64,000 nt of DNA from Calothrix sp. MO_192.B10 (GCA_030065055.1 JASJDS010000098.1:29857-93856), one strand, 5' to 3'; counted from the stretch's first letter, positions 37,674 to 47,600 are shown. Numbers and translations: made by a program. The notes: generated from the letters alone by a model not told the origin.

Positions 37674-38705
37674 ATGAGTATGTATGTTATGTCCCAAATC
37701 TTAGATGTACAAGAAATCCTTGTTTATGACTTAGATTCCACACGTAGAAAGGCAAAAAAAGTTTTCAGAGAAATGTTTGAAAACCTGTGTGAATCTATTC
37801 AACAAATAGATGGTAAGGTATTTAATGAACATTTCTGGACGCGTGACAAAAACGGTAGCTTAATGTCTACCGATAACAGGAATGATGCTACGTATGTTGA
37901 TCGGTCTTTGCTGAATGGTAACGTCTTTGAGAAGGTAGGCGTTAATTATGTAGCTATAGAGGGCGAACTTCCTGCTGGGATGACTTTCCAAAAGTCAGGT
38001 GCTCTTGTAACTCCAGAGGCGGATGCCATAAGTAGTGGCGATGTTAAAACTCCCTACTTTGCCACTGGTGCGAGCTTTGTGATACATCCCTACAATCCAA
38101 TGGTTCCTATTGCCCACGCCAACTATCGCTATTTTCAGATTGGTAATCCTGCTCAACCAACCTACTGGTGGTTTGGTGGAGGTGCAGACCTCACGCCTTC
38201 TTATCTCTTTCAAGAAGATGCTATTCATTTTCATCAAGTGCATAAAGAAGTTTGCGATAAGTACGATCATTCTTACTATGCCCGCTTTAAGAAGTGGTGT
38301 GATGACTACTTTTTTATTAAACATCGTGGTGAAACTCGCGGTATTGGAGGCATTTTCTTTGACCATCTTAATAACTCTAATCCACAAAAAATATTAGCTT
38401 TTGTCACCGAATGTACTCAAGCATTTGCCCGTGCTTATATGCCAATTGTAGAGAGACGCAAGGATATGAGTTTTACAGAAGAAAATAAGTACTGGCAGCG
38501 TCTTGTCAGGGGAAGATATGTAGAATTCATTTTGACCTCCGACCGTGGTATGCGCTTCGGTTTAGAAAGTGGAATGGTTAGCCAGCAGAGTGTTTTCAAC
38601 TGTATGCCTCCAGAAGTTTCATGGACATATGACGATCAACCATTGGTTGGAAGCAAAGAAGCAATGCTCAAAGAAGTATTAAAAAATCCTCCAGAATGGG
38701 TATAG
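37674..38705 (+). CDS. hemF: Oxygen-dependent coproporphyrinogen III oxidase, cluster copy
   Basis: 343 residues, full length. It oxidatively decarboxylates two propionates of coproporphyrinogen III to vinyls using O2. Core motifs are all present: HPYNPMVPIAHANYRYF (about 133-149), YWWFGGGADLTPSY (about 161-174), HRGETRGIGGIFFDHLN (about 221-237) and RGRYVEFILTSDRGMRFGL near the C-terminus. Alternative ATGs lie at codons 3 and 6. It opens the rightward arm, opposite the RHH regulator. As with hemC, clustering with oxygenases suggests a pathway-dedicated duplicate. Confidence 0.95.
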   Translation: MSMYVMSQILDVQEILVYDLDSTRRKAKKVFREMFENLCESIQQIDGKVFNEHFWTRDKNGSLMSTDNRNDATYVDRSLLNGNVFEKVGVNYVAIEGELPAGMTFQKSGALVTPEADAISSGDVKTPYFATGASFVIHPYNPMVPIAHANYRYFQIGNPAQPTYWWFGGGADLTPSYLFQEDAIHFHQVHKEVCDKYDHSYYARFKKWCDDYFFIKHRGETRGIGGIFFDHLNNSNPQKILAFVTECTQAFARAYMPIVERRKDMSFTEENKYWQRLVRGRYVEFILTSDRGMRFGLESGMVSQQSVFNCMPPEVSWTYDDQPLVGSKEAMLKEVLKNPPEWV

Positions 38706-39204
38706 ATTTTGTATTTTCATAATTCTTGTCAAGAAAATAACGTAATTTATTTCATACTTGGGGGTAAAACTTATCTCATTGCGACTGACTTGTTTCTTAA
38801 AAGTTAAATTTGTTTTTGGGGGAATTCTATCAATTGGATACCAGTTATATTTCTTGACGCACAAATCCACTAGTTTTTTATTTTGTGTTTGTACTTGTAA
38901 GAAATTAATAAAATACCCATGATAGGAATACATTTTATAATCAGTTTAGCAAAAGAGATAAGTAGGTTGATTGAGGGCTTTAATACCTGCAAAAAGCTTT
39001 TTTGTCAAGGTAAAAACAGAACAGTTTCTCTCATTAAAATTCACATTGTTGTAATTGAGAAACTTAAAGACGAGATTTTTCTCTTAGCCTTTCTGAATTT
39101 CTTGAGATGTTTTTTGGTGGTAATAGTTTTTCTTTGTTTGTCGTCAAGCAAGTAAATTTTACTTGCTATTGGTAGTAGTAGATATATGACAAGGAGTCAT
39201 GATA
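38706..39204. other. Non-coding gap in rightward arm
   Basis: AT-rich, with no repeat or structured RNA recognised. A 78-codon open frame at 38919 lacks a ribosome-binding site and has an unnatural composition. Confidence 0.5.
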
Positions 39205-39831
39205 ATGGATGAGAAAATGGGTACTGGTGATTTACAGATGCAAGACATCTTGAAGATGGATGAATCCCAGGCCTTGAAATTGTTTAGAAACAGATTTATC
39301 CGTTATAAAAAGCTTGTGGATGATATGGGCGAAGCAGCAGCATATGAAAAAATGTTGGAGAAATATCCTGACCAACAAAAAGCATTAATGGGAGCGTTTA
39401 TTGATCACAATACTCTCGCTGAAGGCTTCAAAAAATCCATTCCTTTGTTGCGTCAGATTGGCTTTACGACAGAAATTATTGATGTTTCTCAAAATGGTGC
39501 AGATGCAGCTCTAGAAATTCAACGAGTCTGTCCTTTTTTACCTCTGACTAAGGAATATGGATTTGAAAATCCTTGTCGGATTTTCTGCGAAATGGAACAA
39601 GAAGCTGCCAGAAGAGCTTTCCCAGAAATGAAAGCTTCTCTTTTAAGCCGACAAGCTGAAGGTGATGCTGTCTGCGTTTTCAAGTACGAAAGACCTGCTC
39701 AAACAGCTATACAATCTGCAAACAATACAACTAGCTTTGTTGTCCAAGTCATTGATTTGGTTAAGCTAGTACCTACTTTGATTAAAGCTGGAATTCGGTT
39801 GTTAAAAATGCGGTTGTCTAACTCTAACTAA
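39205..39831 (+). CDS. ATC-hydrolase-family protein (L-2-amino-thiazoline-4-carboxylate hydrolase-like)
   Basis: 208 residues from the ATG at 39205, which lies eight bases after AAGGAG (the ATG at 39199 is too close to it). CPFLPLTKEYGFENPCRIFC and EMEQEAARRAFPEMKASL followed by EGDAVCVFKYER resemble the ATC hydrolase family, which also includes many proteins of unknown reaction in biosynthetic clusters. Conserved Cys residues are present. The N-terminus is helical, and residues about 170-200 (VVQVIDLVKLVPTLIKAGI) are hydrophobic. In this context it might open or close a ring; no substrate is evident. Confidence 0.6.
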   Translation: MDEKMGTGDLQMQDILKMDESQALKLFRNRFIRYKKLVDDMGEAAAYEKMLEKYPDQQKALMGAFIDHNTLAEGFKKSIPLLRQIGFTTEIIDVSQNGADAALEIQRVCPFLPLTKEYGFENPCRIFCEMEQEAARRAFPEMKASLLSRQAEGDAVCVFKYERPAQTAIQSANNTTSFVVQVIDLVKLVPTLIKAGIRLLKMRLSNSN

Positions 39832-39854
39832 TTTGTAACTTGTCATTTTTTATC

Positions 39855-41312
39855 ATGAACAGCATCATTGCAGATTTACAGCCTCTGATTGAGGGGGAAA
39901 TAAGTTGTGATCATGACGATTTGCTCCACGTTTCTCAAGATTTTGGCGGCATAGTTCAAAAGCAGCCAAAGGTGATAGTTCGTCCTCAAAATGCAACTGA
40001 CATTGCCAAAGCAATCCAATATGCTGCTAATCAAAATATAACAATTTCTTCACGAGCATCTGGACATTCTTTGAGTGGTCAGTCATTAAACCAAGATGGC
40101 ATCCTCTTAGATATGAGGAGTCTGAATCGAGTTCACAAGCTGCATACAGAGCAGTTGTGGTTTAAAGCAGATGCTGGTGTAACTTGGCGACAGATTGTCG
40201 ATGCTACAACACCACATCGGATGATTCCACCTGTGCTGACAAATTATTTTGATGTCACATTGGGAGGAACACATTCTGCTGCTGGCTTAGGTCAAAGTTC
40301 GTTTCGTTATGGTTCGCAAGCCGATAATTGCTTGGGTTTAGAAGTCGTGACGGCCACGGGAGAAATCGTTTGGTGTTCGCCAAACGAGAACAGCGAGCTG
40401 TTTAATCACGTTCTTTGTGGGTATGGTCAATTCGGGATTATTACCCAAATTCAACATCGGCTCAAACCTTACCGTCCCTTCACTCGTACTTATTTCCTGT
40501 GCTACGACAACTTAGACAGCTTTTTACACGATGAACGGTTACTGATTGCAGAAGATCGAGTGGATGGATTGTTGGCGTTATTTTCTCCCTGTATCATGGG
40601 TGTAACTAGAGGGGGAGGAAAGGGACTCAAACCGCTAATTGAGTGGTTCTACCGGATGCAAATCACATTGGAAGTAGATTCTGAAAACGACATTGATCAG
40701 GAAAAACTGTTCTCAGGTTTAAACTTCTACCGTCATGTCTACACAGAAAATCTCACCTTTGAGCAATTTGTGCAACCTGCGATCGCAGTTCCTCATCTGA
40801 CTGGCACTGTAAATCCTTGGATAGATGTACTTTTACCAGGATCGGCGGCAAAGGAGTTTATCGAAACTGTCCTGGGTTTAGTTCCTGGATTTATCGATTT
40901 TAGAATGACTCCCATCGGCTCTTTTGGATTAGTTGCTGGCAATACTAATATGCCAATGTTTTCTTTGCCAGACGATGAGTTGATCGTTGGGTTCGGTATG
41001 TATCCTACAGTTCCCAAAACCCAAATTCAGCCAGTTTTGGAGCAGTTAAAGCTGATCACTGATTTAGCTTTCAAAATGGGTGGTAAGCGATATCTAGCCA
41101 GTTGGGCAGAATTGGATTTAGCGCAGTGGCGACTTCAATTTGGTGATTACTGGCCAAAAATTAATCAATTGAAGCAGAAATATGATCCACAAGGTATTTT
41201 GAATCCTGGCTTCATTCAGTATGAATACATGACTGCTACACAGATAAATCAACAGATGATTTCTCAACCTCAATTGCCACTTGAACCTGTGGTAGCTACA
41301 TCCGACTCTTAA
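39855..41312 (+). CDS. FAD-linked oxidoreductase, PCMH/BBE-like
   Basis: 485 residues. A PCMH-type FAD domain occupies residues about 35-210, with VIVRPQNATDIAKAIQYA, SRASGHSLSGQS and GGTHSAAGLGQSSFRYGSQ. The His of RASGH may be the covalent FAD attachment site. A substrate domain follows, ending in a cytokinin-dehydrogenase-like tail (KQKYDPQGILNPGF). Such flavoproteins dehydrogenate or oxidise alcohols, amines and rings using O2. It lies 23 bases after the ATC-hydrolase-like gene, so it is likely in one transcript. It is a good candidate for ring oxidation of a reduced tetrapyrrole. Confidence 0.85.
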   Translation: MNSIIADLQPLIEGEISCDHDDLLHVSQDFGGIVQKQPKVIVRPQNATDIAKAIQYAANQNITISSRASGHSLSGQSLNQDGILLDMRSLNRVHKLHTEQLWFKADAGVTWRQIVDATTPHRMIPPVLTNYFDVTLGGTHSAAGLGQSSFRYGSQADNCLGLEVVTATGEIVWCSPNENSELFNHVLCGYGQFGIITQIQHRLKPYRPFTRTYFLCYDNLDSFLHDERLLIAEDRVDGLLALFSPCIMGVTRGGGKGLKPLIEWFYRMQITLEVDSENDIDQEKLFSGLNFYRHVYTENLTFEQFVQPAIAVPHLTGTVNPWIDVLLPGSAAKEFIETVLGLVPGFIDFRMTPIGSFGLVAGNTNMPMFSLPDDELIVGFGMYPTVPKTQIQPVLEQLKLITDLAFKMGGKRYLASWAELDLAQWRLQFGDYWPKINQLKQKYDPQGILNPGFIQYEYMTATQINQQMISQPQLPLEPVVATSDS

Positions 41313-41503
41313 TAAATTCTTGGTGTTTTGGCGATCGCTCAATCATGATTTGCGATTTTGATTTTCCTAATTTTCAAGCATATTCGACTGCAAATTCGTG
41401 AGTTAAATCTGCCAATAATGAACTAATTACTTGTTTTGACTCTATTCACCTCTCCTTGATGAGAGTTTAGTTACAAAGAGCATAGATTTGAAGGAAGGAT
41501 ATT

Positions 41504-42799
41504 GTGAATATTGCCGTTGTAGGTCTTAATCATAAGACAGCCCCAGTTGAAATTCGTGAAAAACTGAGCATTCCAGAAGCGCAAATTGAGCAGGCGATCG
41601 CACATCTGTGTAACTATCCTCATATCTGTGAGGTAGCTATTCTTAGCACCTGCAACCGCATGGAAATTTATGTAGCATTAGTATCAGCACCAGAAGCAAT
41701 TCAAGAGGTTATTGAATTTTTATCTCACCACAGTCAACTATCTATTGACGAACTCAAACAGCATTTATTTACCCTACTTCAACAAGATGCTGCTATCCAC
41801 TTGATGCAGGTTTCATCAGGATTAGATAGCCTAGTTTTGGGAGAAGGACAAATTCTCTCTCAGGTCAAACGTGCTTACCAATTAGGTCAAGACTACAAAG
41901 GCATCAGACGCATTCTCCATCAGTTGTTCAAACAAGCCATCACTGTGGCCAAACGAGTCAGAACAGAAACTTCGATTAGTAAAGGAGCAATTTCCATTAG
42001 TGCAGCTGCGGTAGAACTAGCCCAAGTCAAAGTCAAGCACTTGTCTAGTTATCGAATCGCAATTGTGGGGGCTGGTAAAATGGCTCGTTTATTAGTGAAG
42101 CATTTGTTGTCCAAAGGTGTTACTCAAATCTCCCTCGTCAATCGTTCGCTTGAACAGGCGCAAGAATTAGCAAATCAGTTGAGTCAGACCAACATTCAAT
42201 GTTATCCCCTCACTGAAATGATGGCGGTTATACTCAAATCCGACTTGGTGTTTACTAGCACAGCTGCTACTGAACCCCTCCTGAATCGAGCCAAACTACA
42301 AACATTGATTAATCCGAATCAGCCGTTAATGTTGTTTGATATTTCCGTTCCACGCAATGTGGATGCGGATGTTAACGCACTGGCTCACGTTCAAGTCTTT
42401 AATGTAGATGATCTCAAAACCGTTGTTGCTCAAAATCAAGAAGCCCGACAACAAGCAGCAATGCAAGCACAAGAGCTGATAGAAGTAGAAGTAGAAGCCT
42501 TTAGAACTTGGTTTCGCTCACTGGAAACATTTTCTACAATTACCTGTTTGCGGGAAAAAGTAGAAATCATTCGTGAGCGAGAGTTAGCAAAAACCTTATC
42601 TGGGCTAGGAAATGAAGTTCCCAAAAAACATCAACAGGCGATTGAAGCTTTAACTAGAGGAATTGTCAATAAAATTCTCCATGAACCAATGGTTCAACTC
42701 CGAACACAGCAAAATTTTGAAACGAAACTCCTTGCTATTCAAACTCTACAAATGTTGTTTAACCTGAATACTAATAACGAATCTTACTTCTTAGAATAA
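41504..42799 (+). CDS. hemA: Glutamyl-tRNA reductase, cluster copy
   Basis: 431 residues, full length. It reduces glutamyl-tRNA to glutamate-1-semialdehyde with NADPH, the committed step of C5-pathway tetrapyrrole synthesis. The N-terminus has [15 protein letters not shown], the catalytic Cys is in STCNRMEIY (about residue 50), and [17 protein letters not shown] follows. The NADPH-binding domain carries [15 protein letters not shown], and the C-terminus is the dimerisation helix bundle. GTG starts eight bases after AAGGAAGGA. As the rate-controlling enzyme, a second copy would give the cluster its own precursor supply. Confidence 0.95.
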   Translation: MNIAVVGLNHKTAPVEIREKLSIPEAQIEQAIAHLCNYPHICEVAILSTCNRMEIYVALVSAPEAIQEVIEFLSHHSQLSIDELKQHLFTLLQQDAAIHLMQVSSGLDSLVLGEGQILSQVKRAYQLGQDYKGIRRILHQLFKQAITVAKRVRTETSISKGAISISAAAVELAQVKVKHLSSYRIAIVGAGKMARLLVKHLLSKGVTQISLVNRSLEQAQELANQLSQTNIQCYPLTEMMAVILKSDLVFTSTAATEPLLNRAKLQTLINPNQPLMLFDISVPRNVDADVNALAHVQVFNVDDLKTVVAQNQEARQQAAMQAQELIEVEVEAFRTWFRSLETFSTITCLREKVEIIRERELAKTLSGLGNEVPKKHQQAIEALTRGIVNKILHEPMVQLRTQQNFETKLLAIQTLQMLFNLNTNNESYFLE

Positions 42800-42864
42800 G
42801 ATACTCCCGATATTGAATCGAAAGTATAGTCCCCTATTATTTATTTAAATAGCAGGAGCTAAGT

Positions 42865-43929
42865 ATGTTAAAGAATTTTTGGTACGCTTGTGAGTCGAGT
42901 TTAGCAATCACCAATAAGCCAAAACAAGTTGTGATGTTAAATCAGAGGTTTGTTCTCTATCGCGACTCTCAAGGGCAAGTAGTAGCACTCAAAGATCAGT
43001 GTCCACATAGAGGTGCTGCTCTCTCTTTAGGCTGGTTAGAAGGTGATTCTATCCGTTGTCCCTATCATGGATGGAAATTTCGGGCAGATGGCAAATGTGT
43101 AGAAATTCCTGCGAATGATCCAGAGGTAACTATTCCTAGGAAAGCTTGCATAGATACTTATACAGTACAAGAAAAATATGGATTTGTTTGGCTGTTTTAT
43201 GGTGACTTACCACCACAACAAAGACCTCCAATTCCCCCACTTGCTGAATTTGAAGACCCTAGCTGGCATCATTTTTTCTTGGATTTTCAAGTCAATACTC
43301 ACTATACCCGTGTTTTAGAAAATTCTCTGGATATGTCCCATTTGCCCATAGTTCATGCTAATTCTATTGGTTCAGGATTTGCCGAAAATCCCAGGATAGA
43401 AGATTATAAAGTTCAACATGAAAATTGGGGAGTCAGTGCGGAAGTTAATTATTACAATCACACCAAACCAAAAGGTTTGTTTAGCCATTTTTTCCGTAAA
43501 AAACAATCAGAAGTAAACTCAAAGATTACTTTTTACTTGCCTAACATTACTAGAGTCGAAAGTGGTTCTGGTGCGGTTAAGATCATCAACTACGCTATCC
43601 ATCTTCCTGTTGATGACAATACAACTATCAGTAAACGCATTCTTCTGCGTCAGTTCTTTCGTTTTGCATGGGCGGATAGGTTATTCATCAATTACTACAA
43701 CAAAATTTATACTGAAGATAAATTAGTTAGTGAGTCTCAATATCCCAGAGTTGTCCCTACAAGTTTGGCACAAGAAATACACGTTCCTTCTGATGCTTTA
43801 CAAATAGCTTATCGCCAGCTACGGCAAAAATATTTAGCGATTGGCTGGGGCATAAATGCTAATCAGAGTGAATTGAACGAGTTAAACAGATATCAAGCCA
43901 AATCTCCCGATGTTGTATCGGTGAATTAA
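42865..43929 (+). CDS. Rieske non-heme iron oxygenase, PAO/Tic55-like (copy 1)
   Basis: 354 residues. The Rieske [2Fe-2S] domain has CPHRGAALSLGW (about 47-58) and CPYHGWKF (about 66-73). The mononuclear iron site has ENSLDMSHLPIVH (about 152-164; Asp and two His). The class includes pheophorbide a oxygenase, chlorophyllide a oxygenase and protochlorophyllide-dependent translocon Tic55, all tetrapyrrole-linked, as well as general aromatic oxygenases. The C-terminal half has no clear membrane helices. It is paired with a paralogue 138 bases downstream and follows hemA. It is a strong candidate to oxygenate a pyrrole ring or side chain. Confidence 0.87.
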   Translation: MLKNFWYACESSLAITNKPKQVVMLNQRFVLYRDSQGQVVALKDQCPHRGAALSLGWLEGDSIRCPYHGWKFRADGKCVEIPANDPEVTIPRKACIDTYTVQEKYGFVWLFYGDLPPQQRPPIPPLAEFEDPSWHHFFLDFQVNTHYTRVLENSLDMSHLPIVHANSIGSGFAENPRIEDYKVQHENWGVSAEVNYYNHTKPKGLFSHFFRKKQSEVNSKITFYLPNITRVESGSGAVKIINYAIHLPVDDNTTISKRILLRQFFRFAWADRLFINYYNKIYTEDKLVSESQYPRVVPTSLAQEIHVPSDALQIAYRQLRQKYLAIGWGINANQSELNELNRYQAKSPDVVSVN

Positions 43930-44067
43930 ATTTGATCAATAGTAGTACAACACCGCAGAAATAAGTCAACTATTTAGAATAGTTAGAAAGCTTGTAAAAT
44001 AAGCATTACTTCTTTTTACTTTTGCCTTTTTGTACTAGATTTATCTTCTTCATTTCGAGAGCTAAGA

Positions 44068-45132
44068 ATGCTAAAAAATTTTTGGTATGCTTGTGAGTTC
44101 AGTTCAGAAGTAACTGACAAACCCAAGCAAGTTAAGATATTCGATCTGAGGTTTGTCCTTTACCGCACTTTTGAAGGACAAGTAGTTGCTCTGAAAGACC
44201 AATGTCCTCACCGTGGTGCAGCCCTTTCTTTGGGCTGGGTTAAAGATGGGTGTATTCATTGTCCCTATCACGGATGGAAATTTCAGGCGGATGGGAAATG
44301 TACTGAAATTCCTGCTAACGCACCGGAAACTTCTATCTCTAAAAGAGCTAGGGTAGACAGCTATTCAGTACGGGAAAAATATGGGTTTGTCTGGCTGTTT
44401 TACGGAGACTTGGTGGAAGAAGATCGTCATCCTCTGCCAACTCTGCCAGAATATATATCTGGATTACATCCTGTTTACTATGAATGCACAGAAAATGCTA
44501 ATTATGCTCGTATAATGGAGGCTAATCTAGACTTTGCCCATGTGATCGCAGTACACAAAAAATCATTTGGTCAGAGAATTCCTCTCCATAAAACCATTAA
44601 ATATAAAGTCGAGGAGGATGAATTTAGTGGAGTTGCTACCGTCAATTATGACTCTTTAGGTAACTCAAAAAGTTTGTTAAATTTTCTCCTGGGCGGACGA
44701 CCGCAAATGAACTCAAGATTGAGCTTTTTCTTACCTAACTTTACTTTGTCAGAAATTAGCATCGGCAGGAATAATGGGTTTGATATGAAGTTTGTGATTT
44801 TAGTTGCTCATATTCCTCTGAGCGACAACACAACTTTAATCAAACGGGTTTTGTATCGTAACTTTCTCACTTTCCCCTGGTTAGATAATTTCTTCAGAAA
44901 GCTCGACTACAAACTTGCGGAAGAAGATGCCTCAGTTGTTGCCACTCTGCACACTCAAACAATGCCGAGAATATCACAAGAAATTCATGTAGCTGCTGAT
45001 GCTTTAGCTTTGAGCTATCGCAAGCTTTGGCAGAAATATCTAGAGATGGGCTGGGGTACAGATGTGTCTGTGGGCAAATCCGCCAGTTCAAACGGACATT
45101 CAGTAGAAGTTTCTACCTCTTTAGTCAAATAG
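44068..45132 (+). CDS. Rieske non-heme iron oxygenase, PAO/Tic55-like (copy 2)
   Basis: 354 residues, the same length as copy 1 and starting MLKNFWYACEFSSE. Its Rieske ligands are CPHRGAALSLGW and CPYHGWKF, and the mononuclear iron motif is EANLDFAHVIAVH. The N-terminal Rieske half is very similar to copy 1, but the catalytic half is clearly diverged. This suggests duplication followed by specialisation for a second position on the substrate. Its start has a GAGAG ribosome-binding site. It is followed 52 bases later by the P450 gene. Confidence 0.87.
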   Translation: MLKNFWYACEFSSEVTDKPKQVKIFDLRFVLYRTFEGQVVALKDQCPHRGAALSLGWVKDGCIHCPYHGWKFQADGKCTEIPANAPETSISKRARVDSYSVREKYGFVWLFYGDLVEEDRHPLPTLPEYISGLHPVYYECTENANYARIMEANLDFAHVIAVHKKSFGQRIPLHKTIKYKVEEDEFSGVATVNYDSLGNSKSLLNFLLGGRPQMNSRLSFFLPNFTLSEISIGRNNGFDMKFVILVAHIPLSDNTTLIKRVLYRNFLTFPWLDNFFRKLDYKLAEEDASVVATLHTQTMPRISQEIHVAADALALSYRKLWQKYLEMGWGTDVSVGKSASSNGHSVEVSTSLVK

Positions 45133-45184
45133 CTGATCATTTTTTCACTGTTTATTATTCACACCTACTCTTGTAGAGGAAATT

Positions 45185-46555
45185 ATGAAACCCATTAATG
45201 AGCCTCACAAACAATCGTTGCGACAGTTATTAAAATGGATTAACAATCCAGCAGATTTTTTGGAAGAATCGATTCAGCGATATGGAGAAGATTACACTGT
45301 AGAGTTTCCTGGTAAAAATGTTATTACTTTTCTCAGCAATCCCAAGTCGATTGAGGATATCCTGACTACCCCTAGAGAAACATTTGACTTTGAGCGGGGT
45401 GTAGAAGTTTTTGGACCTCTTGTCAGAAAGCATTCTTTGATGCGACTGGATATCGCCTCTCACAAACGCCATCGTCAGTTAATCATGCCTGCTCTGCATG
45501 GAGACCGGATGCGATTGTATGGCAGACTGATTTGTGAGATGACCGAGAAGATGATGCAACAGTGGAGAGTTGGCACAACGTTTAACCTCAAGAACTGCAT
45601 TCATCAGGTGACACTGAATGTGCTTTTGGATGTTGTGATTGGGTTTACAAAAGATGAGCGCTCGCAAAAATTACGCCGAGCATCACTTTCATTAATCGAG
45701 ATTGCCAACTCTCAATCGTTTGGCTTTCATATGTTCTTACCATTTTTGCAAATAGATTTGGGACCTTGGAGTCTTTGGGGTCGCTTTCTGCGCTTGCAGA
45801 AGGAATTTGAAGAACTCCTCTATCCCGAAATTGCTCAACGTCTCCAGCAACCAGACTCAGATCGTACAGATATCCTCACGATGTTGCTATCAGCGAAGGA
45901 TGAACAAGGAGAGTCGATGAGTAAAGAGGAATTATGTGATGAAGTAATTACTTTGCTCTTGACTGGTTATGATACAACGACGATGACCTTACTTTGGGCA
46001 TTTTATTGGCTACATAAAACACCACAAGCTCTAGAACGGCTGATGGCTGAAATAGATAGCGTTAGTGACCCCTCAGACACTAAGAAAATTACTCAACTTC
46101 CTTACCTGACAGCAACTATACAAGAAACAACACGTATTAATCCTGCTATCTTAGTGGGAGCACCAAGGGTACTCGCAACTGCTACAAAGATTAGGGGATA
46201 TGAGTTCGCGTCAGGGGCAGAAATTTGGCCTAGTATTTATTCGGCTCAACGTCGCCAGGAAGTTTATCCAGAGCCAGAAAAATTCCAGCCCGAACGTTTC
46301 CTAGGACGGCAATATTCTCCTTACGAATTTTTACCTTTTGGCGGTGGATATCGATTCTGTGTTGGCAATGTGTTCGCTCAATATCAAATGAAGCTAGTTC
46401 TATTCACCATTTTGTCCAACTATGAACTGGCACTAACAGATTCTCGTCCTGTTCGTCGTGTGCGTCGCGGTCCAGGAGTGCAGCCTGCTAAACCTTTACG
46501 GATGAAGGTGACTGCACGCCATCGTCGTCAATCTCATGTACCGGTATCGGTCTGA
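45185..46555 (+). CDS. Cytochrome P450, cyanobacterial CYP110-like
   Basis: 456 residues. The I-helix oxygen-binding motif is LLLTGYDTTTMTL (about 256-268), the ExxR is in QETTRINP, and the heme-thiolate loop is FLPFGGGYRFCVGNVFA with Cys near residue 398. The N-terminus lacks a membrane anchor. GAGGA precedes the ATG. P450s of this kind hydroxylate or desaturate hydrophobic substrates. Directly after two Rieske oxygenases in a hem-gene cluster it is likely a tailoring enzyme. Electron supply would come from host ferredoxin and FNR. Confidence 0.9.
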   Translation: MKPINEPHKQSLRQLLKWINNPADFLEESIQRYGEDYTVEFPGKNVITFLSNPKSIEDILTTPRETFDFERGVEVFGPLVRKHSLMRLDIASHKRHRQLIMPALHGDRMRLYGRLICEMTEKMMQQWRVGTTFNLKNCIHQVTLNVLLDVVIGFTKDERSQKLRRASLSLIEIANSQSFGFHMFLPFLQIDLGPWSLWGRFLRLQKEFEELLYPEIAQRLQQPDSDRTDILTMLLSAKDEQGESMSKEELCDEVITLLLTGYDTTTMTLLWAFYWLHKTPQALERLMAEIDSVSDPSDTKKITQLPYLTATIQETTRINPAILVGAPRVLATATKIRGYEFASGAEIWPSIYSAQRRQEVYPEPEKFQPERFLGRQYSPYEFLPFGGGYRFCVGNVFAQYQMKLVLFTILSNYELALTDSRPVRRVRRGPGVQPAKPLRMKVTARHRRQSHVPVSV

Positions 46556-46632
46556 AATGCCTTGGTTGATCGAAAATAGGGAATAGGGAAAATTCTTCCC
46601 TATTTCCTTTTACCTCTCTTCATCAGAAACTG

Positions 46633-46743
46633 CTAGTACCGCTGTGCGGAAGTCAAAAGTCAAAAGTCAAAAGTCAAAAGTATTGTGTTCTCTAGCTTTG
46701 ACCTTTTATAAATGGTTGGTTTATTTCCGCCGACCTGTACTAG
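46633..46743. repeat. 111-bp MITE-like element, copy 1
   Basis: Begins CTAGTACCGCTGTGCGGAAG and ends TTTCCGCCGACCTGTACTAG, an imperfect inverted pair. It contains four AAAAGTC heptamers and TTTATAAATGGTTG. A near-identical 111-bp copy is at 58974-59084. The rest of the 463-bp gap around it is AT-rich and repeat-like. Confidence 0.8.
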
Positions 46744-47018
46744 TTTTTCTCCTACATCCCTAATACGGCGCGGTTAAAGGGGAAAGGAAAAGGGACAAGG
46801 TGAATTTAAAGCTTTTTCCTTTTCTCTGACCTCTAAAAATACATCAGTATTTAATATATTCTCACAAAAAAATATTTAACGCTCTTTCTAAACATAAAAC
46901 CTTCTTCCCTCTTCCTTCTTCTTTCACTTGACCCTCTTCAGTTCGACGACCTTGTTATGGAATATTAAGTCGCACATTACGTTAAGTAATTATCAATTAC
47001 AAACAGCTACTTAAATTT

Positions 47019-47573
47019 ATGAAACTGACAAAAATTGATCCAAATTTCACTCCTAAACGTAAAAATGGAGCCTTTAAAAACTTGATGTTTATACATTGGA
47101 CAATGGTACATTGCTTTTTATTTTTATATGGCACAGGAGTTCTCATGCCTCGTATCGCTAAAGCATTCGCTCTAGCAAATACTATTCCCTTTATTCATCA
47201 ATCCTTTGGAATATTAATTATGGTGTTTTTAATCGCCAGAATTTTTTTACTGTTGCGGTTAATTACACACAAATATTCTAGATATTTACCTAAAATCACT
47301 CCCTTGTGGCTAAAAACGCTGATTTTACATAGTAGCTTGTATATATTAATGCTGATTGTTCCTGTGAGTGGTTTACTTCTCCGTAACCTGAGAGGTATTG
47401 ACACTACTTTCTTCGGTATCTTAGTACCATCTTTAGTTTCTCAAGATAACCGTCTAGTTGAATTGACAAAAAGCTTACACTTTTGGAGTTCTTATTTATT
47501 TTTATGGTTGATTATGCTACACATATTTGCTCGCACAAATGTGAATCTTAGGATCAGATGGCCTAAATTGTAA
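47019..47573 (+). CDS. Cytochrome b561-family membrane protein
   Basis: 184 residues with four membrane helices carrying paired His residues: FIHWTMVHCFLFLYG, FIHQSFGILIMVFLI, LILHSSLYILMLIVPVSG and LTKSLHFWSSYLFLWLIMLH. This pattern fits the bacterial b561/YceJ diheme electron-transfer family. It could pass electrons across or along the membrane to an oxidase. It is 27 bases upstream of the DevB-like gene and shares its strand, so it probably belongs with the exporter operon. Confidence 0.82.
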   Translation: MKLTKIDPNFTPKRKNGAFKNLMFIHWTMVHCFLFLYGTGVLMPRIAKAFALANTIPFIHQSFGILIMVFLIARIFLLLRLITHKYSRYLPKITPLWLKTLILHSSLYILMLIVPVSGLLLRNLRGIDTTFFGILVPSLVSQDNRLVELTKSLHFWSSYLFLWLIMLHIFARTNVNLRIRWPKL

Positions 47574-47600
47574 ACGATTAATTTCTGCACAAAACCCACA

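Noticed and set aside
38919..39155. 78-residue open frame between hemF and the ATC-hydrolase-like gene
   Set aside because: No ribosome-binding site, AT-driven composition, no recognisable domain.
42865..45132. Chlorophyllide or pheophorbide oxygenase of primary metabolism
   Set aside because: Motifs fit the superfamily only; tandem duplication and the cluster context argue for a tailoring role.
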